DNA of 64,000 nucleotides from NCBI GenBank assembly GCA_002256485.1, contig NNSG01000001.1, positions 128,017 through 192,016 of the forward strand. The letters are read 5' to 3'. The stretch is from Fidelibacterota bacterium 408169. Lineage in GTDB: Bacteria; Fidelibacterota; Marinisomatia; Marinisomatales; TCS55. The notes under the pieces were generated by a model. That model saw nothing but the letters and a program-made list of their open reading frames with translations. It was not told where the DNA came from and ran no database searches. Of the stretch, positions 37,691 to 48,540 are shown in pieces (position 1 is the stretch's first letter; every line of letters begins with the position of its first letter). A program made the translations under genes and the position numbers.

Positions 37691-38518
37691 ATGCGAAAGA
37701 GTCCAGTAAATACAATTATGTTTTCCTTCAGGTCTTCACTACTAATGATCGCGTGCATCATTTTAATTCCTATTTCAAATTTAAATGCTCAAGATGAAGA
37801 TTATGAAGACCCAACAGAAGTATTTTGGGGTGATGAAGAAGATGAAGAAGTCTATGATGAAGATGAAGAATATTACGAAGAAGATGAATTCTATGATGAA
37901 GATGAAGAATATTACGATGAAGATGAAGAGTATTTTGAAGATGATGAATTCTATGAAGATGATACATCTGAATATTTAGAAGATGATGAATTTTATGATG
38001 AAGAAGGTGAATTTGAAGAAGAAGATCTTTCTGAAACAGAATTAGCCGATACGGCTAAACGTTTGGGATATTCCATGAATATTTCCGGAGCATCTCCAGG
38101 TTTTGTTAATCATGGTATGAGTACATATAACAACAATCCCCAGATTAATTTTCGATTAAGTATTGAATTTCCAATCCTTATGCAATTAATGGGTGTACGT
38201 TTTCGGTTTGGTGCCGAAGTGGGCAATTTTGGTTTCGAGAATTATTTACCTGTAGGTGGACAATTTTCCGGAATAACAGCAATGGGTTTACTTGCATTTC
38301 CTGCAGGTCCGGGAAAACTCAAGATAGGCACAGGACTGGTTGGAAGTACGTTTGGTATTAGTGGTGAATCCTCCTATGGATTTGCAATTGGAAATACTCT
38401 AGAATTACGTGGGGGTATACGTTATACCGGAGCCTTTAATGTAATTGATGATAAAAGTAATGAATTGGACTTTGTTAGTTGGGTGGATGGTCTTATTATG
38501 CTGGGTTTTAATCTCTAA
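37691..38518 (+). CDS. secreted protein with long Asp/Glu/Tyr-rich segment
   Basis: A 275-residue protein. A signal peptide ends at about residue 34 (SNLNAQ). Residues 35-120 are an imperfect repeat of acidic blocks with Tyr and Phe (EEYYDEDEEY-type), strongly negative and probably unstructured. The remaining 150 residues (GYSMNISGASPGFVNHGMST onward) look like outer-membrane beta strands ending MLGFNL. The acidic part could bind Ca2+ or other metals; that is inference. It stands 20 bases upstream of the giant adhesin-like gene and may assist it. Confidence 0.6.
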   Translation: MRKSPVNTIMFSFRSSLLMIACIILIPISNLNAQDEDYEDPTEVFWGDEEDEEVYDEDEEYYEEDEFYDEDEEYYDEDEEYFEDDEFYEDDTSEYLEDDEFYDEEGEFEEEDLSETELADTAKRLGYSMNISGASPGFVNHGMSTYNNNPQINFRLSIEFPILMQLMGVRFRFGAEVGNFGFENYLPVGGQFSGITAMGLLAFPAGPGKLKIGTGLVGSTFGISGESSYGFAIGNTLELRGGIRYTGAFNVIDDKSNELDFVSWVDGLIMLGFNL

Positions 38519-38538
38519 ATAATTTAATCACCTCGAGA

Positions 38539-41500
38539 ATGAAACTATATTCAAAAATTAATTATTCATTTATCAGTATAATTTTACTGACATCATTGAT
38601 GTTTGGTGCAAATGGAGATGATATTACAACAGCAGTATCAAGCAATGGTTCGTATCAAAAAAATGGGTACATGAATTCACATACTTCAGGATTCACATTT
38701 ACTGTTAGTATTTCCGGAGCGGATCAAACAACATATTCGAATGGGTTTTATTTACCTTATGTTATTTTTAATAGTGGTGCCGCAACACTTATTAACAGTA
38801 ATACATCTTTAATTGCATTAGGAGCTAGTCCTTCTTCGGTTTCAGTCACTGTAACGGATGATAATCTAGAAAATAGTACAGGATGGCCAGGAGATGGCGG
38901 AACTGTCGATTTTCAAGTAAGATTTCTCGATGCAAGTTTTGCAAATGAAATATATGATGATGTCACATTATCCGGAAGCGCAACAGAGTTAAACATAGAT
39001 CAGACATTTAGTAATTGGGGTATTCAGGATCCAGCATGGAATGAATCAACAAAAGATTCAGATTATAGAATCTATGTGAACGAATCGATTGATTCAGCAC
39101 ATGTGAATTGGGCAGGGGATGACGGCTCTTCTCAAAGTGAAGTGATTAGCCAATCTATCAATTCAAGTGGCTATACGACTATTACTGGAGGAATAACACT
39201 AACTGAAGGTGTTACATATACTATTACGAGTCAATTATTTGATAATGCTCATAATCGTGCGTCTGATAACAATGGAAACATAAGTGTAGATCTAACAGAT
39301 CCGTCTATTTCTAGTGTGTCTAGTTCTGAAACAGCCGGTACATATAAAATTGGTGATGATATTGCTTTTAAGGTATCATTTGATGATTATGTAATTCCAG
39401 TCAGTGGAAGTTTAACGGCAACGTTTAATACAACAAATACAGCAACAGCTACTTCCTCATCAGATAATTGGTCTACAAGCTCAAGTTACGCAACTGAATG
39501 GTCAGGTACATATACAGTTCAAGAAGGGGATGATGTAGATAATTTATCTGTTTCTCAAGTCACAATGAGTGGCGGAACCTTATATGATAAAACATATTCA
39601 ACATCTACGTTAAATACAGCAAACTCTTTAACAATGCCTGTTACTTCATTTACAACAAATATTGAAGATGGTGTTTCGTTGGAACTCGATGGAGTAAGAC
39701 CGACCATCTCCAGCGTGACGTCCTCATCTCCTGATGCGAGTTATAGTGAAGGTGAAACAATAAATATTACAGTGAATTTTTCTGAATCTGTTACTTTAAA
39801 TACTGGAGATTTACAAATAACACTTGAAACTGGAGATACAGATAATACATTAACAATTGCAGCTTCTGATATTGTTTCAACAACGACAGCTGTTGGAACA
39901 TACACAGTGAATGCAGGAGATGTTTCAAGTGACCTTTCTGTCGATGGAATCACAATAACAGGTGGTGGTACTTTATCAGATGCAGCGGGAAATGCAATGT
40001 CTTCATTTACTGTAGGAACGGATTTATCGAATGGACATGCAATTGTACTTGAAACCACCGCACCAGTCATTGGATCGATAATTAATAATAATACGAGCGA
40101 TGGGACTTATGGTATAGGATCTGACATTGGGATTAAAATAAATATAATTAATGGTACTGGCGGAGCTGCGGAAAACGTCACATTAAGTGCCGGTAGTTTA
40201 GATATAACTCTAGAAACCGGCGATAGTGATGGAACAGCTTCAAATGGGTCTATATCAAGTGAGAGTTCAATAGTCTTTACATATACAGTCGAAGAAGGTC
40301 ATACAAGTTCAGATTTGTCTGTATCTGCTGTTGCAGTGACAGGAGGATCAATTACCGATGCAGCTGGAAATGCATTGGATGCAGCTCCATCAATTCCTGC
40401 TGGTGGCAATTTAAATGATGCATCGGATATTGTTATTGAAGCTACAAGGCCTACAATCACTGCTGTGACATCAACGACTGCAGATGGCACGTATAAAGCT
40501 GGTGATGATATTAATATTACCATGCAGTTTGATGAATCAGTGACGTTAGCAGGTGGAACTCTTGACCTAACATTTGATTTTGAAGGAACAGATCAAACGT
40601 TAAATGTGTCAACATTTACAAATTCTAATTCAACTACAGCAACGTATACGATTGCTGAAGGTGATACAACTTCCGATCTTACTATTGGGAGTATTGCTCT
40701 GGGATCAGGTGCAGCACTAACAGATTTGGTTGGCAATAATCCAAATGCAATGACGAACTTTACTCCTGCAACAACTTTAGCTTCAGCTCATGCTATTGCA
40801 ATAGATGGAATATTACCGACAATAACAAAAGTGACTTCGACAGATAATGATGGATCTTATAGTGTCGGCGAAACTGTGAATGTTACAGTTAGTTTTTATG
40901 AACCGGTCACATTATCAGGTGGAAATTTGGTCGTTACTCTTGAAACAGGAGGAACCGATCAGACTGTTACCATTTCTTCAATTAGTAGTGCTTTGACTGC
41001 TTCGGGCACTTATACAGTTCAAAGTAATGATGAAAGTTCCGATCTTGAAGTAAAAACTATCGCATTATCTGCAGGTACTCTATCCGATGCAGCGGGAAAT
41101 GCCATGACCGACTTTTCAGTTCCGACTGGTAAAAATATTTCTGATTTCAAAGATATTGTAATTGATGGTACTGTACCAGCTGATTTCCAAACCGGAGCTG
41201 TCACGACCGTTGCATCAGTCAGTACCTTCGTCGTATCCGGTTATTGGAACGAAATGAATACGAATGTGGATATTACAGTACCGTTGGCGAGTGATAATAG
41301 TCTTGTGGGAGGTACGGTACAGGTCCGTGCGAAGATTGACGCCAATTCATATGTGGATGTAGGAGCTGCTGAAACTATTCAATCTTCAGATGTTACAGCG
41401 GGTACAATTGATGTTCGTATAGACCAATCAGGCAGCGGAAATACAGATATTGAAGAATTAACCAGTTTTGCCAATGGGGGAGTTATTACCTTTAATGCAA

Positions 41501-44500
41501 TTCTTACAGACCTTGCAGGAAATAGTACAACGGGAACTGCCAGTACGACGACATTGACTATTGATACAACTGCTGCTATAGTTTCAAATGTAACATCATC
41601 TACGAATGATGGCATTTATAATACAGGCGATGATATAGCAGTAGATATTACATTTAATGATAATATTACACTCACCGGAGGAACATTAGATATCACTATG
41701 GAGTCCGGTTCTGTAGATAATTCCATATCTATTTCTAGTATTACAAGTTCAAATTCGGAAACGGCTACATATACAATTCAAAGTGGCGACAGCAATGCTG
41801 ATTTGTATGTTAAAACCTTAGCCGTATCAGGGGGATATTTAATAGATGTTGCCGGTAATCCTATGTCAACAGCAGATCTGACGATTACAGCTGGAAATAA
41901 TATGAGTGACAGTAAAGATATTGAAATAGATGGAATTGATCCAGATGGTTTTATTGTTGGAACTGTAACGACAACTGGTGGGAATGTTTATGCAGGATAT
42001 TGGAACTCAACAAATACAGGATTGGATATAGTTGTTCCAATTGCAAATGATGCCAGTTTAACTGATGGAACTGTTCAAATTCGTGGTAAAGTAGATTCTG
42101 AATCGTATGAATATATTGGATCAGCTGAAACAATAGCTTTGAGTGATTTAGATGGAAATAAAACAATATCATTAACAGAAGCTGAACTAGAAGCTCTTAC
42201 TAATTTTGCCGATGATGGAATTGTAACAATCACAGCAATTATTTCGGATGAAGCTGGAAATTCTACAACCGGCACAGAAAGCGCTACAACATTAACCATT
42301 GATCGAACGAACCCTTCCTCGTTTATTGCTTCAACGGTAAGTCCCGATGGCAATGTAGAAAGTGCAGGATATTATAATGGAGTTAATACTGGGATTGAAG
42401 TCATTATTCCATTAGAAGGCAGTGATAATTCATTGTCTGGAGGGAAAATTAGACTTGAAGCAAAGGCTGGAGGAAATTCCTGGGAAGGCGTTGCTGATTT
42501 CAATACTGTCCTGGGCTCTGATTTTACAGCTGGTTTTAAAACTGTTTCTGTAGATTCGGGTGGCACTGATAGTACTGATATTGTTGAATTAATAGGTTTT
42601 GCTGAAAACGAAAATTTGTATTTCAGAGCTATACTTTGGGATATTGCAGGTAATCAACGGACCGGAACTCAAAGTGCAACTAATATGGTTGTGGACCAAG
42701 TTCAACCAACAGTCTCATCTGTTTCATCCTCAACCGATAATGGAAGTTATAAATCAGGAACAACAATCAATATTGATGTTACCGGTTCAGAAGTTTTGAA
42801 TGTAACGGGAACTCCGCAAATCACACTTGAAACAGGCACTACAGATGCGACGGTTGATTATACAAGTGGTTCGACAACTACAACCATAACATTCGTTTAT
42901 ACTGTAGATGATGGACATACATCATCCGATCTTGACGTTCAAAATGTAAATGCATTATCCCTGAATAGCGGTACAATTTATGATAATGCTGGTAACGCAC
43001 TCGATTTAACGCTCTCTACTCCTGGTGGTAGTGGTTCATTAGGCGAAAATAAAGATATCATTGTGGATACAGAAGCACCCACAGCAGTTATTACATATAG
43101 TGATTCTCTTGTGAAAGAAAATGATATTATATCGGTTACAGCTACTTTTAGTGAAGAAATGTCAAATAGTCCACAATTAGCCATATTATATGCGGGAGGT
43201 ACTGAATTAGATACAGTGAATATGTCTAATGTGAACGACACAGTATGGGTCTACAACAATATTACTATACCAGATGGAAATGATGGTGCTGCAACAGTTT
43301 CAATCATTGCAAGTGACATTGCAGGTAATTCACTTACAAATGGAAATACAACGAATCGCACCTTATTGCGAGTGGATAACACACATCCCACATTTACTTT
43401 ATTATCACCGGATAGTGGAGAATATGTAAACCATACTTTGATCGGTTATAAATTAAGTGAAACATCTTTTTCTGGTTCGGTGACTTGGACAAGGATTGGT
43501 GGGGAAGTAGATGCTAATTCACCTCATGTTTCAACATTGACAGATGAAGAATTGGATCAGGCGACAACTTTTGATAATTATACATTAACAAGCGATCCAA
43601 CAACACTTGTTTCAGGTGCAAACTACTCGATAACCTGGTCAGCCACTGATTCTGCAGGTAATATTTCATCTAATTTTATAGAAACACCTGTATTTTATGA
43701 TACCACCGCTCCGACAGCTGCATTAACATATAGCAGGTATTTTGCCAGTGCAGATACGGTAGTAACTATTACAGCTACGTTTAATGAGCGTGTGTTACCC
43801 ATTCCACAAATTGCTATAGATTATTCTGGAGTCGGAGATGATATATCAGCCACCAATATGACAATGGGGGCAGATTCTACCATTTGGTCTTATCCAGCAA
43901 CGATTCCATCCGGAGAAGGGAATAATGGAATAGTTAGTGTTTCGATCACAGCTACAGATTTAGCATTAAATACATTGCGTGCTATCGATATTACCAATAC
44001 TGACACCCTGGTTGTAGATAATACACTTCCAACTATTTCATTAAGTTATACAAATCTAACACAAACTAATTTATCAAATGAGGGCAAATACCAGGATATT
44101 GTAGAAATCACTGCGTTATTCTCTGAAAAAGCAAATACGACTATTCCGCCAGTTTTAAATGTAGAGTATTCAGACTCAACAAATGACTCTTTTCTAGGTA
44201 TGTCTGCCTTTAATTCTGATAACAACGATTCTACCTGGATATATCAAGTCGTATTGCCAGATAGTTCAAAAAATGATGGAATTTTTACTGTATCAATCAC
44301 TGCAAAGGATTTAGCAGGAAATTATGTAACAACTTTTACAAATAATCAAGTTTTTACAGTAGATAATACACCACCGGCAAATTTTTTAACTGGAACAGTA
44401 ACTCCCCAAGGGGCAAATCAAGTTACTGGCTGGTATAATAGTACAATGGATAGTGTTGAAATTTTAGTACCAATCCCAACTCCAGGTTCAGATAATTCAA

Positions 44501-47184
44501 TTCTCGGTGGTGGTAAATTGGATATACAGTTGTTTAATATTGTCCGTGGTTCTGATTGGGTAACTATTCCCGTTCAAGATAGTATAGAAGGGTCAGGGTC
44601 AAGTGTGTCTTATTTTAGAACTAAAACAGAGATTGAATCATTATTAGTACCAGAAACGACTTTAGTTCAAGGTGATACATTAATTATACGAGCGGCTATT
44701 TCTGATCGTGTGGGTAATACAACTTATGGTGATTCCAGTTTAAGCAGGTTAGTGTATGATCCTTTTTCGCCAACTCTTGGAACTCTTACTGCTGGAATAT
44801 TTTTTACACAAGATACAATTATCTCCTCTGATTCCATTTCAGCTGTTTGGTCAGAATTTACTGACTCTGTTTTTCAGACAATTGAAGGGTCTGGATTAAG
44901 TTCGTATGATTACAAAATACAACATTATGATGTTAGTGGTGTTTATGTGGATGATTTACAAGATTGGACTTCTTTAGGTACTTCAAATAATATAACTCAT
45001 ACTGATCTTGCCTTAACACATGATAATTTATATAGCTTGCATGTGAGAGCTGCCGACATAGCAGGTAATATTTCCACTATTATGAATTCGGATACAATCA
45101 GAAGGATAAATTCGGCACCAATCATTACCATTGTATCGGATACAGTAAATGCTTTTGAAGATATTCTCTTTTCTCAAACCGTCCAATTTACTGATGCAGA
45201 TACGGCAACTATCAGTGGTGATGTGTTTACGTATGAATTAACAACAACACATCAATATGGCCATACACCTGCGACACCGGCAGCTTTCTTAACAGGTCAA
45301 AATGTGATCAATTGGACACCCACTCAATCAGATACAGGTTTATATACTGCTGAAGTGATTGTAAATGATAATTGGACATTTTCAGATACAATTTCATATC
45401 CATTGCTTGTAATAGCTGTAAATGATACTCCTACAGTGGTGGTATTAACACCGAATAACATTCAAACCATGCAAGAAGACCAAACGACAAAAGTTAAATT
45501 TTTATTATCACAATATGGAAATGATGTTGATAACGACAGTACTCAATTGACCTACCAGGCAGCAGTGCTTGATACATCAAGTAAACCTGGATTTCCTACT
45601 GCGAAACTCTTTTTTGGAGATGGAACTCCAGATGTGGTAAAACAAAGACTGTATGATATGTTTAACCATAAACCTATACAAAGTGGTTTGCATACTGTTA
45701 TTGATAAAGAAGAATCATCTAAAGATAATAGGGGTGGTGTAAAGAAAATTACGAATATCAAATCCACCAAATCTCTTGCGAATTATATTCAGGTTGATTT
45801 AACGGATACTACTGGTATTTGGTGGGCTGAATTCAATGTAGATAGTAATTATTTCGGCAGCAATCATCGTATATTATTTTTCGTTAGTGATCCTGCAGGA
45901 GCTACAGGGCTAGATACAGTTTATTTGACAATTACACCGGAAAATGATCCACCTCAAATTGCAACAATCCCCCTTATAGAAATCACAGAAAATCAATTTA
46001 AAAAAATCGATTTTACTGACTATATCACGGATGTTGATGATACAACATTAATCGTCCGCGTTTCTGCATTGACGTATAATGATAAAATGTCTATTACAAC
46101 AACGACAAGCGGAGCAACAACTGTAGGTGATTCTTTACAATACAGTACAAGTTCCTATGGTGACACTGTATTATTTACACCGGAAATAGAGTGGTCAGAT
46201 ACAACTTTAATCCAAGTATCGGTAATAGATGGGCAAAACGCAAGAGCGACAAAAACATTTGTAATTGATATTTTGCGTGTTCCAAGGCCGAATATATCAC
46301 TTGAAGTAATACAGAATAATGCGTTTACAAATTTCTTCGAAGTCGTTTTGACGGATACTGTTTCAAAAACAGACAGCTTATTCGTTACTGTTCAAGGTCA
46401 ACGAATTGCCTTAGACACTGTTGCAAGTTATACGTATGTAGGACATTATTCATTTGATAATCCTGGCACATATTCATTTTATGTAAAAGCCTGGGGTGTA
46501 GTGGGTGATACGACTATAACCCGTTCTGTTAATATGGCTTTGGCAAAAGCATTTTATGACTGGACGGGCTACAGCCCTGATGGGAATTTTCGAGTGTATG
46601 GTTCAAGCGGTTCTGTACCATTTGATCAATCCTTATTGATCGTTGATTCAACCATGTTCAATCAGTTTTTTCACGATCGTGCGTCTTATCGTTTGGGTAA
46701 AGAATCATCCGTGTTTGAATTACCCGTTGAAATTTCTATTTCATCGATCAGTGAAGATTTGGCTATTTACCAACGAAGAAATGGTGTTGAATGGATTGAA
46801 ATACCTTCGATTTCAGAATATGGTCAAATAATAGCTTATACAGACGGAATGGGATATTTCCGATTAGGGCCAAAAACTTTGATTGTACCAGGTAAAACCA
46901 GCTTACACCAAAACTACCCTAATCCTTTTAATCCAGTCACAAATATTATATATGATGTTGGTTTTAGCGATGGACCACAACAACGTGTAAATGTTGTTGT
47001 ATACAACCTATTGGGTCAACATGTAAGAACGTTGGTCAATGAACAAATGGATATTGGTAGGTATACAATTCAATGGGACGGACGAGATAAAAATGGTATA
47101 GGAGTTTCTAGTGGAATATATTTTGTTCGAATGATGAATAATTATGGTCGAATACATACACGAAAAATGATGCTTTTACGATGA
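38539..47184 (+). CDS. giant adhesin-like surface protein with T9SS-like C-terminus, 2881 residues
   Basis: Signal peptide (about 1-24), then tandem Ig-like modules of about 120-130 residues. Each holds a stretch such as DGSYSVGETVNVTVSF, a LETGGTDQTV-like hairpin, and a closing LSDAAGNAM loop. Near 43375-43705 lies one module of a different kind, matching those of the 19068 protein. Later come cadherin-like segments (NSAPIITIVSDTVNAFEDIL, near residue 2190) and a C-terminal sorting domain with LHQNYPNPFNPVTN, RTLVNEQMDIG and SSGIYFVRM. Probably exported by type IX-like secretion and used for adhesion. Its stop overlaps the next gene by ATGA. Confidence 0.85.
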   Translation: MKLYSKINYSFISIILLTSLMFGANGDDITTAVSSNGSYQKNGYMNSHTSGFTFTVSISGADQTTYSNGFYLPYVIFNSGAATLINSNTSLIALGASPSSVSVTVTDDNLENSTGWPGDGGTVDFQVRFLDASFANEIYDDVTLSGSATELNIDQTFSNWGIQDPAWNESTKDSDYRIYVNESIDSAHVNWAGDDGSSQSEVISQSINSSGYTTITGGITLTEGVTYTITSQLFDNAHNRASDNNGNISVDLTDPSISSVSSSETAGTYKIGDDIAFKVSFDDYVIPVSGSLTATFNTTNTATATSSSDNWSTSSSYATEWSGTYTVQEGDDVDNLSVSQVTMSGGTLYDKTYSTSTLNTANSLTMPVTSFTTNIEDGVSLELDGVRPTISSVTSSSPDASYSEGETINITVNFSESVTLNTGDLQITLETGDTDNTLTIAASDIVSTTTAVGTYTVNAGDVSSDLSVDGITITGGGTLSDAAGNAMSSFTVGTDLSNGHAIVLETTAPVIGSIINNNTSDGTYGIGSDIGIKINIINGTGGAAENVTLSAGSLDITLETGDSDGTASNGSISSESSIVFTYTVEEGHTSSDLSVSAVAVTGGSITDAAGNALDAAPSIPAGGNLNDASDIVIEATRPTITAVTSTTADGTYKAGDDINITMQFDESVTLAGGTLDLTFDFEGTDQTLNVSTFTNSNSTTATYTIAEGDTTSDLTIGSIALGSGAALTDLVGNNPNAMTNFTPATTLASAHAIAIDGILPTITKVTSTDNDGSYSVGETVNVTVSFYEPVTLSGGNLVVTLETGGTDQTVTISSISSALTASGTYTVQSNDESSDLEVKTIALSAGTLSDAAGNAMTDFSVPTGKNISDFKDIVIDGTVPADFQTGAVTTVASVSTFVVSGYWNEMNTNVDITVPLASDNSLVGGTVQVRAKIDANSYVDVGAAETIQSSDVTAGTIDVRIDQSGSGNTDIEELTSFANGGVITFNAILTDLAGNSTTGTASTTTLTIDTTAAIVSNVTSSTNDGIYNTGDDIAVDITFNDNITLTGGTLDITMESGSVDNSISISSITSSNSETATYTIQSGDSNADLYVKTLAVSGGYLIDVAGNPMSTADLTITAGNNMSDSKDIEIDGIDPDGFIVGTVTTTGGNVYAGYWNSTNTGLDIVVPIANDASLTDGTVQIRGKVDSESYEYIGSAETIALSDLDGNKTISLTEAELEALTNFADDGIVTITAIISDEAGNSTTGTESATTLTIDRTNPSSFIASTVSPDGNVESAGYYNGVNTGIEVIIPLEGSDNSLSGGKIRLEAKAGGNSWEGVADFNTVLGSDFTAGFKTVSVDSGGTDSTDIVELIGFAENENLYFRAILWDIAGNQRTGTQSATNMVVDQVQPTVSSVSSSTDNGSYKSGTTINIDVTGSEVLNVTGTPQITLETGTTDATVDYTSGSTTTTITFVYTVDDGHTSSDLDVQNVNALSLNSGTIYDNAGNALDLTLSTPGGSGSLGENKDIIVDTEAPTAVITYSDSLVKENDIISVTATFSEEMSNSPQLAILYAGGTELDTVNMSNVNDTVWVYNNITIPDGNDGAATVSIIASDIAGNSLTNGNTTNRTLLRVDNTHPTFTLLSPDSGEYVNHTLIGYKLSETSFSGSVTWTRIGGEVDANSPHVSTLTDEELDQATTFDNYTLTSDPTTLVSGANYSITWSATDSAGNISSNFIETPVFYDTTAPTAALTYSRYFASADTVVTITATFNERVLPIPQIAIDYSGVGDDISATNMTMGADSTIWSYPATIPSGEGNNGIVSVSITATDLALNTLRAIDITNTDTLVVDNTLPTISLSYTNLTQTNLSNEGKYQDIVEITALFSEKANTTIPPVLNVEYSDSTNDSFLGMSAFNSDNNDSTWIYQVVLPDSSKNDGIFTVSITAKDLAGNYVTTFTNNQVFTVDNTPPANFLTGTVTPQGANQVTGWYNSTMDSVEILVPIPTPGSDNSILGGGKLDIQLFNIVRGSDWVTIPVQDSIEGSGSSVSYFRTKTEIESLLVPETTLVQGDTLIIRAAISDRVGNTTYGDSSLSRLVYDPFSPTLGTLTAGIFFTQDTIISSDSISAVWSEFTDSVFQTIEGSGLSSYDYKIQHYDVSGVYVDDLQDWTSLGTSNNITHTDLALTHDNLYSLHVRAADIAGNISTIMNSDTIRRINSAPIITIVSDTVNAFEDILFSQTVQFTDADTATISGDVFTYELTTTHQYGHTPATPAAFLTGQNVINWTPTQSDTGLYTAEVIVNDNWTFSDTISYPLLVIAVNDTPTVVVLTPNNIQTMQEDQTTKVKFLLSQYGNDVDNDSTQLTYQAAVLDTSSKPGFPTAKLFFGDGTPDVVKQRLYDMFNHKPIQSGLHTVIDKEESSKDNRGGVKKITNIKSTKSLANYIQVDLTDTTGIWWAEFNVDSNYFGSNHRILFFVSDPAGATGLDTVYLTITPENDPPQIATIPLIEITENQFKKIDFTDYITDVDDTTLIVRVSALTYNDKMSITTTTSGATTVGDSLQYSTSSYGDTVLFTPEIEWSDTTLIQVSVIDGQNARATKTFVIDILRVPRPNISLEVIQNNAFTNFFEVVLTDTVSKTDSLFVTVQGQRIALDTVASYTYVGHYSFDNPGTYSFYVKAWGVVGDTTITRSVNMALAKAFYDWTGYSPDGNFRVYGSSGSVPFDQSLLIVDSTMFNQFFHDRASYRLGKESSVFELPVEISISSISEDLAIYQRRNGVEWIEIPSISEYGQIIAYTDGMGYFRLGPKTLIVPGKTSLHQNYPNPFNPVTNIIYDVGFSDGPQQRVNVVVYNLLGQHVRTLVNEQMDIGRYTIQWDGRDKNGIGVSSGIYFVRMMNNYGRIHTRKMMLLR

Positions 47185-47870
47185 TGAATAATATTAGAAA
47201 ATATGCAATTATTCTTTTTGTGTTAGGTTGGGTATTAGGAATAAGCTCGTGTCGAAAACAATATAAAGCAACTGAACAGGATATGGCAAATTATGGTTGG
47301 TTCCTATTTGAAAAAGCAGCCACAAATTCTGATTATATTTCAAGTAAAAGCTGGTTTTCGAAATCAATTATTGAAGATTCAACATATATGGATGGCTATA
47401 ATGGATTGGGATGGTCATTTGGAAAATTGACAGATCTAGATAGCAGTATTTATTATTTTGAAAAAGGTTTAAGGTTTACACCCAGTATTTTTGATACAAC
47501 AAACATACGTTATGAAATATGGGCAGGATTGTGTTTCGCAAGTAATGCCATAGGTCAAGATTCATTTGCAATTATTTGGGGTGACAGTTTAATTGATGCA
47601 CTGACCGGCGGTCTTACATCAACTGCTTGGATTTTTTCTCATAATAACACAAGCAGTAATAATAAAATAAATCATCTTGATTTGAGAATAACAATGGCTG
47701 CTTCACATTTTGCTGAAGGAGAATTCTCAAACAGTGTGACACAGATGCAAACTATCTTATCGGCTCTCTCCAGTACAACCACATTCAACCCAGATGTGAA
47801 TAGTGTTAGTGGCCGGTCAGAATTAGCATTTTGGATTGACTCCTTACAAACTATCTTATCCACCCAATAA
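47181..47870 (+). CDS. lipoprotein with TPR-like region
   Basis: A 229-residue protein with a leader ending in lipobox GISSC (Cys about 24). The segment DGYNGLGWSFGKLTDLDSSIYYFEKGL reads like tetratricopeptide helices, as do the flanking helices, so it is probably a periplasm-facing scaffold. It overlaps the giant adhesin gene by 4 bases, suggesting an accessory role in its export or anchoring. Function otherwise unknown. Confidence 0.65.
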   Translation: MMNNIRKYAIILFVLGWVLGISSCRKQYKATEQDMANYGWFLFEKAATNSDYISSKSWFSKSIIEDSTYMDGYNGLGWSFGKLTDLDSSIYYFEKGLRFTPSIFDTTNIRYEIWAGLCFASNAIGQDSFAIIWGDSLIDALTGGLTSTAWIFSHNNTSSNNKINHLDLRITMAASHFAEGEFSNSVTQMQTILSALSSTTTFNPDVNSVSGRSELAFWIDSLQTILSTQ

Positions 47871-48339
47871 CGCTATCGTAAACCAACAGGAACATCAACG
47901 TTGGATGGGGCAAGCCATTCTACAAGCCCAAAAAGCATTTGAGATTAATGAAGTTCCTATTGGTGCAATTATTGTCAAAGATCATCAAATTGTAGGAAGG
48001 GGATATAATCAAAGGGAAAGGCTAAAAGATCCTACTGCTCATGCAGAAATATTAGCAATTACTGCTGCGGCAAATACGTTGGAAGATTGGCGTTTGACTG
48101 ACTGTGTTCTATATGTTACGAAGGAACCCTGTCCTATGTGCGCAGGGGCTATTGTGAATTCACGATTTAAAATGGTTGTTTTTGGCTGTTATGACGAAGA
48201 AAGGGGCTGTTGTGGTTCTTTGTACCAATTATGCGGAGATCCCCGTCTAGGACAGAAAATAGCCGTAAAAGGAGGGATTTTAGAAAACGAGTCCTTGGAA
48301 TTGATTCAACACTTTTTTCGGACAAAACGTAAAGAGTAA
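47836..48339 (+). CDS. tadA: tRNA-specific adenosine deaminase
   Basis: A 167-residue zinc deaminase converting A34 to inosine in tRNA-Arg(ACG); that tRNA is present at 37306. Catalytic motif TAHAEI (zinc His69, proton-shuttling Glu71 from the TTG start) and PCPMCAGAI (zinc Cys99 and Cys102); NEVPIGAIIV is typical. The start is uncertain: TTG 47836 overlaps the lipoprotein gene by 35 bases, and the first ATG (47905) would trim the first helix, which in relatives begins just before HQRWM. Related guanine or cytosine deaminases are less likely given the sequence. Confidence 0.88.
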   Translation: MTPYKLSYPPNNAIVNQQEHQRWMGQAILQAQKAFEINEVPIGAIIVKDHQIVGRGYNQRERLKDPTAHAEILAITAAANTLEDWRLTDCVLYVTKEPCPMCAGAIVNSRFKMVVFGCYDEERGCCGSLYQLCGDPRLGQKIAVKGGILENESLELIQHFFRTKRKE

Positions 48340-48376
48340 TTATGTAATTTGTGGTTATTATAGTTGCCGTTTTTCT

Positions 48377-48396
48377 AATACTGTAACAGTATTTTA
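48377..48396 (+). terminator. weak terminator-like hairpin after tadA
   Basis: AATACTG-TAA-CAGTATT followed by TTATT: a 7-pair stem, mostly A-T, with a short T run. Confidence 0.4.
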
Positions 48397-48408
48397 TTAC
48401 CAATAAAT

Positions 48409-48499
48409 GGAGAGGTGGCAGAGTCTGGTTGAATGCGCTGCACTCGAAATGCAGTATGGTCCTAGATCATCGGGAGTTCGAATCTCTCCCTCTCCGCCA
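48409..48499 (+). tRNA. tRNA-Ser (CGA)
   Basis: Class II tRNA. Acceptor GGAGAGG/CCTCTCC, anticodon loop CTCGAAA (anticodon CGA) on CTGCA/TGCAG, long variable arm, encoded CCA. A GC-rich element and a tandem array start at the very next base. Confidence 0.95.
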
Positions 48500-48540
48500 A
48501 CCTGCGTCCCGACTAGTCGGGACCTTCGGTCGGCGAGCCA
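48500..48540 (+). repeat. 41-bp GC-rich palindromic element after tRNA-Ser
   Basis: Starts ACCTGCGTCCCG, contains the perfect palindrome TCCCGACTAGTCGGGA, and ends GAGCCA. It abuts the tRNA CCA, and its own end repeats GCCA. Relatives: 28367-28405 and, through the TCCCGA/TCGGGA core, the insertions at 2625 and 56299. Confidence 0.75.
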
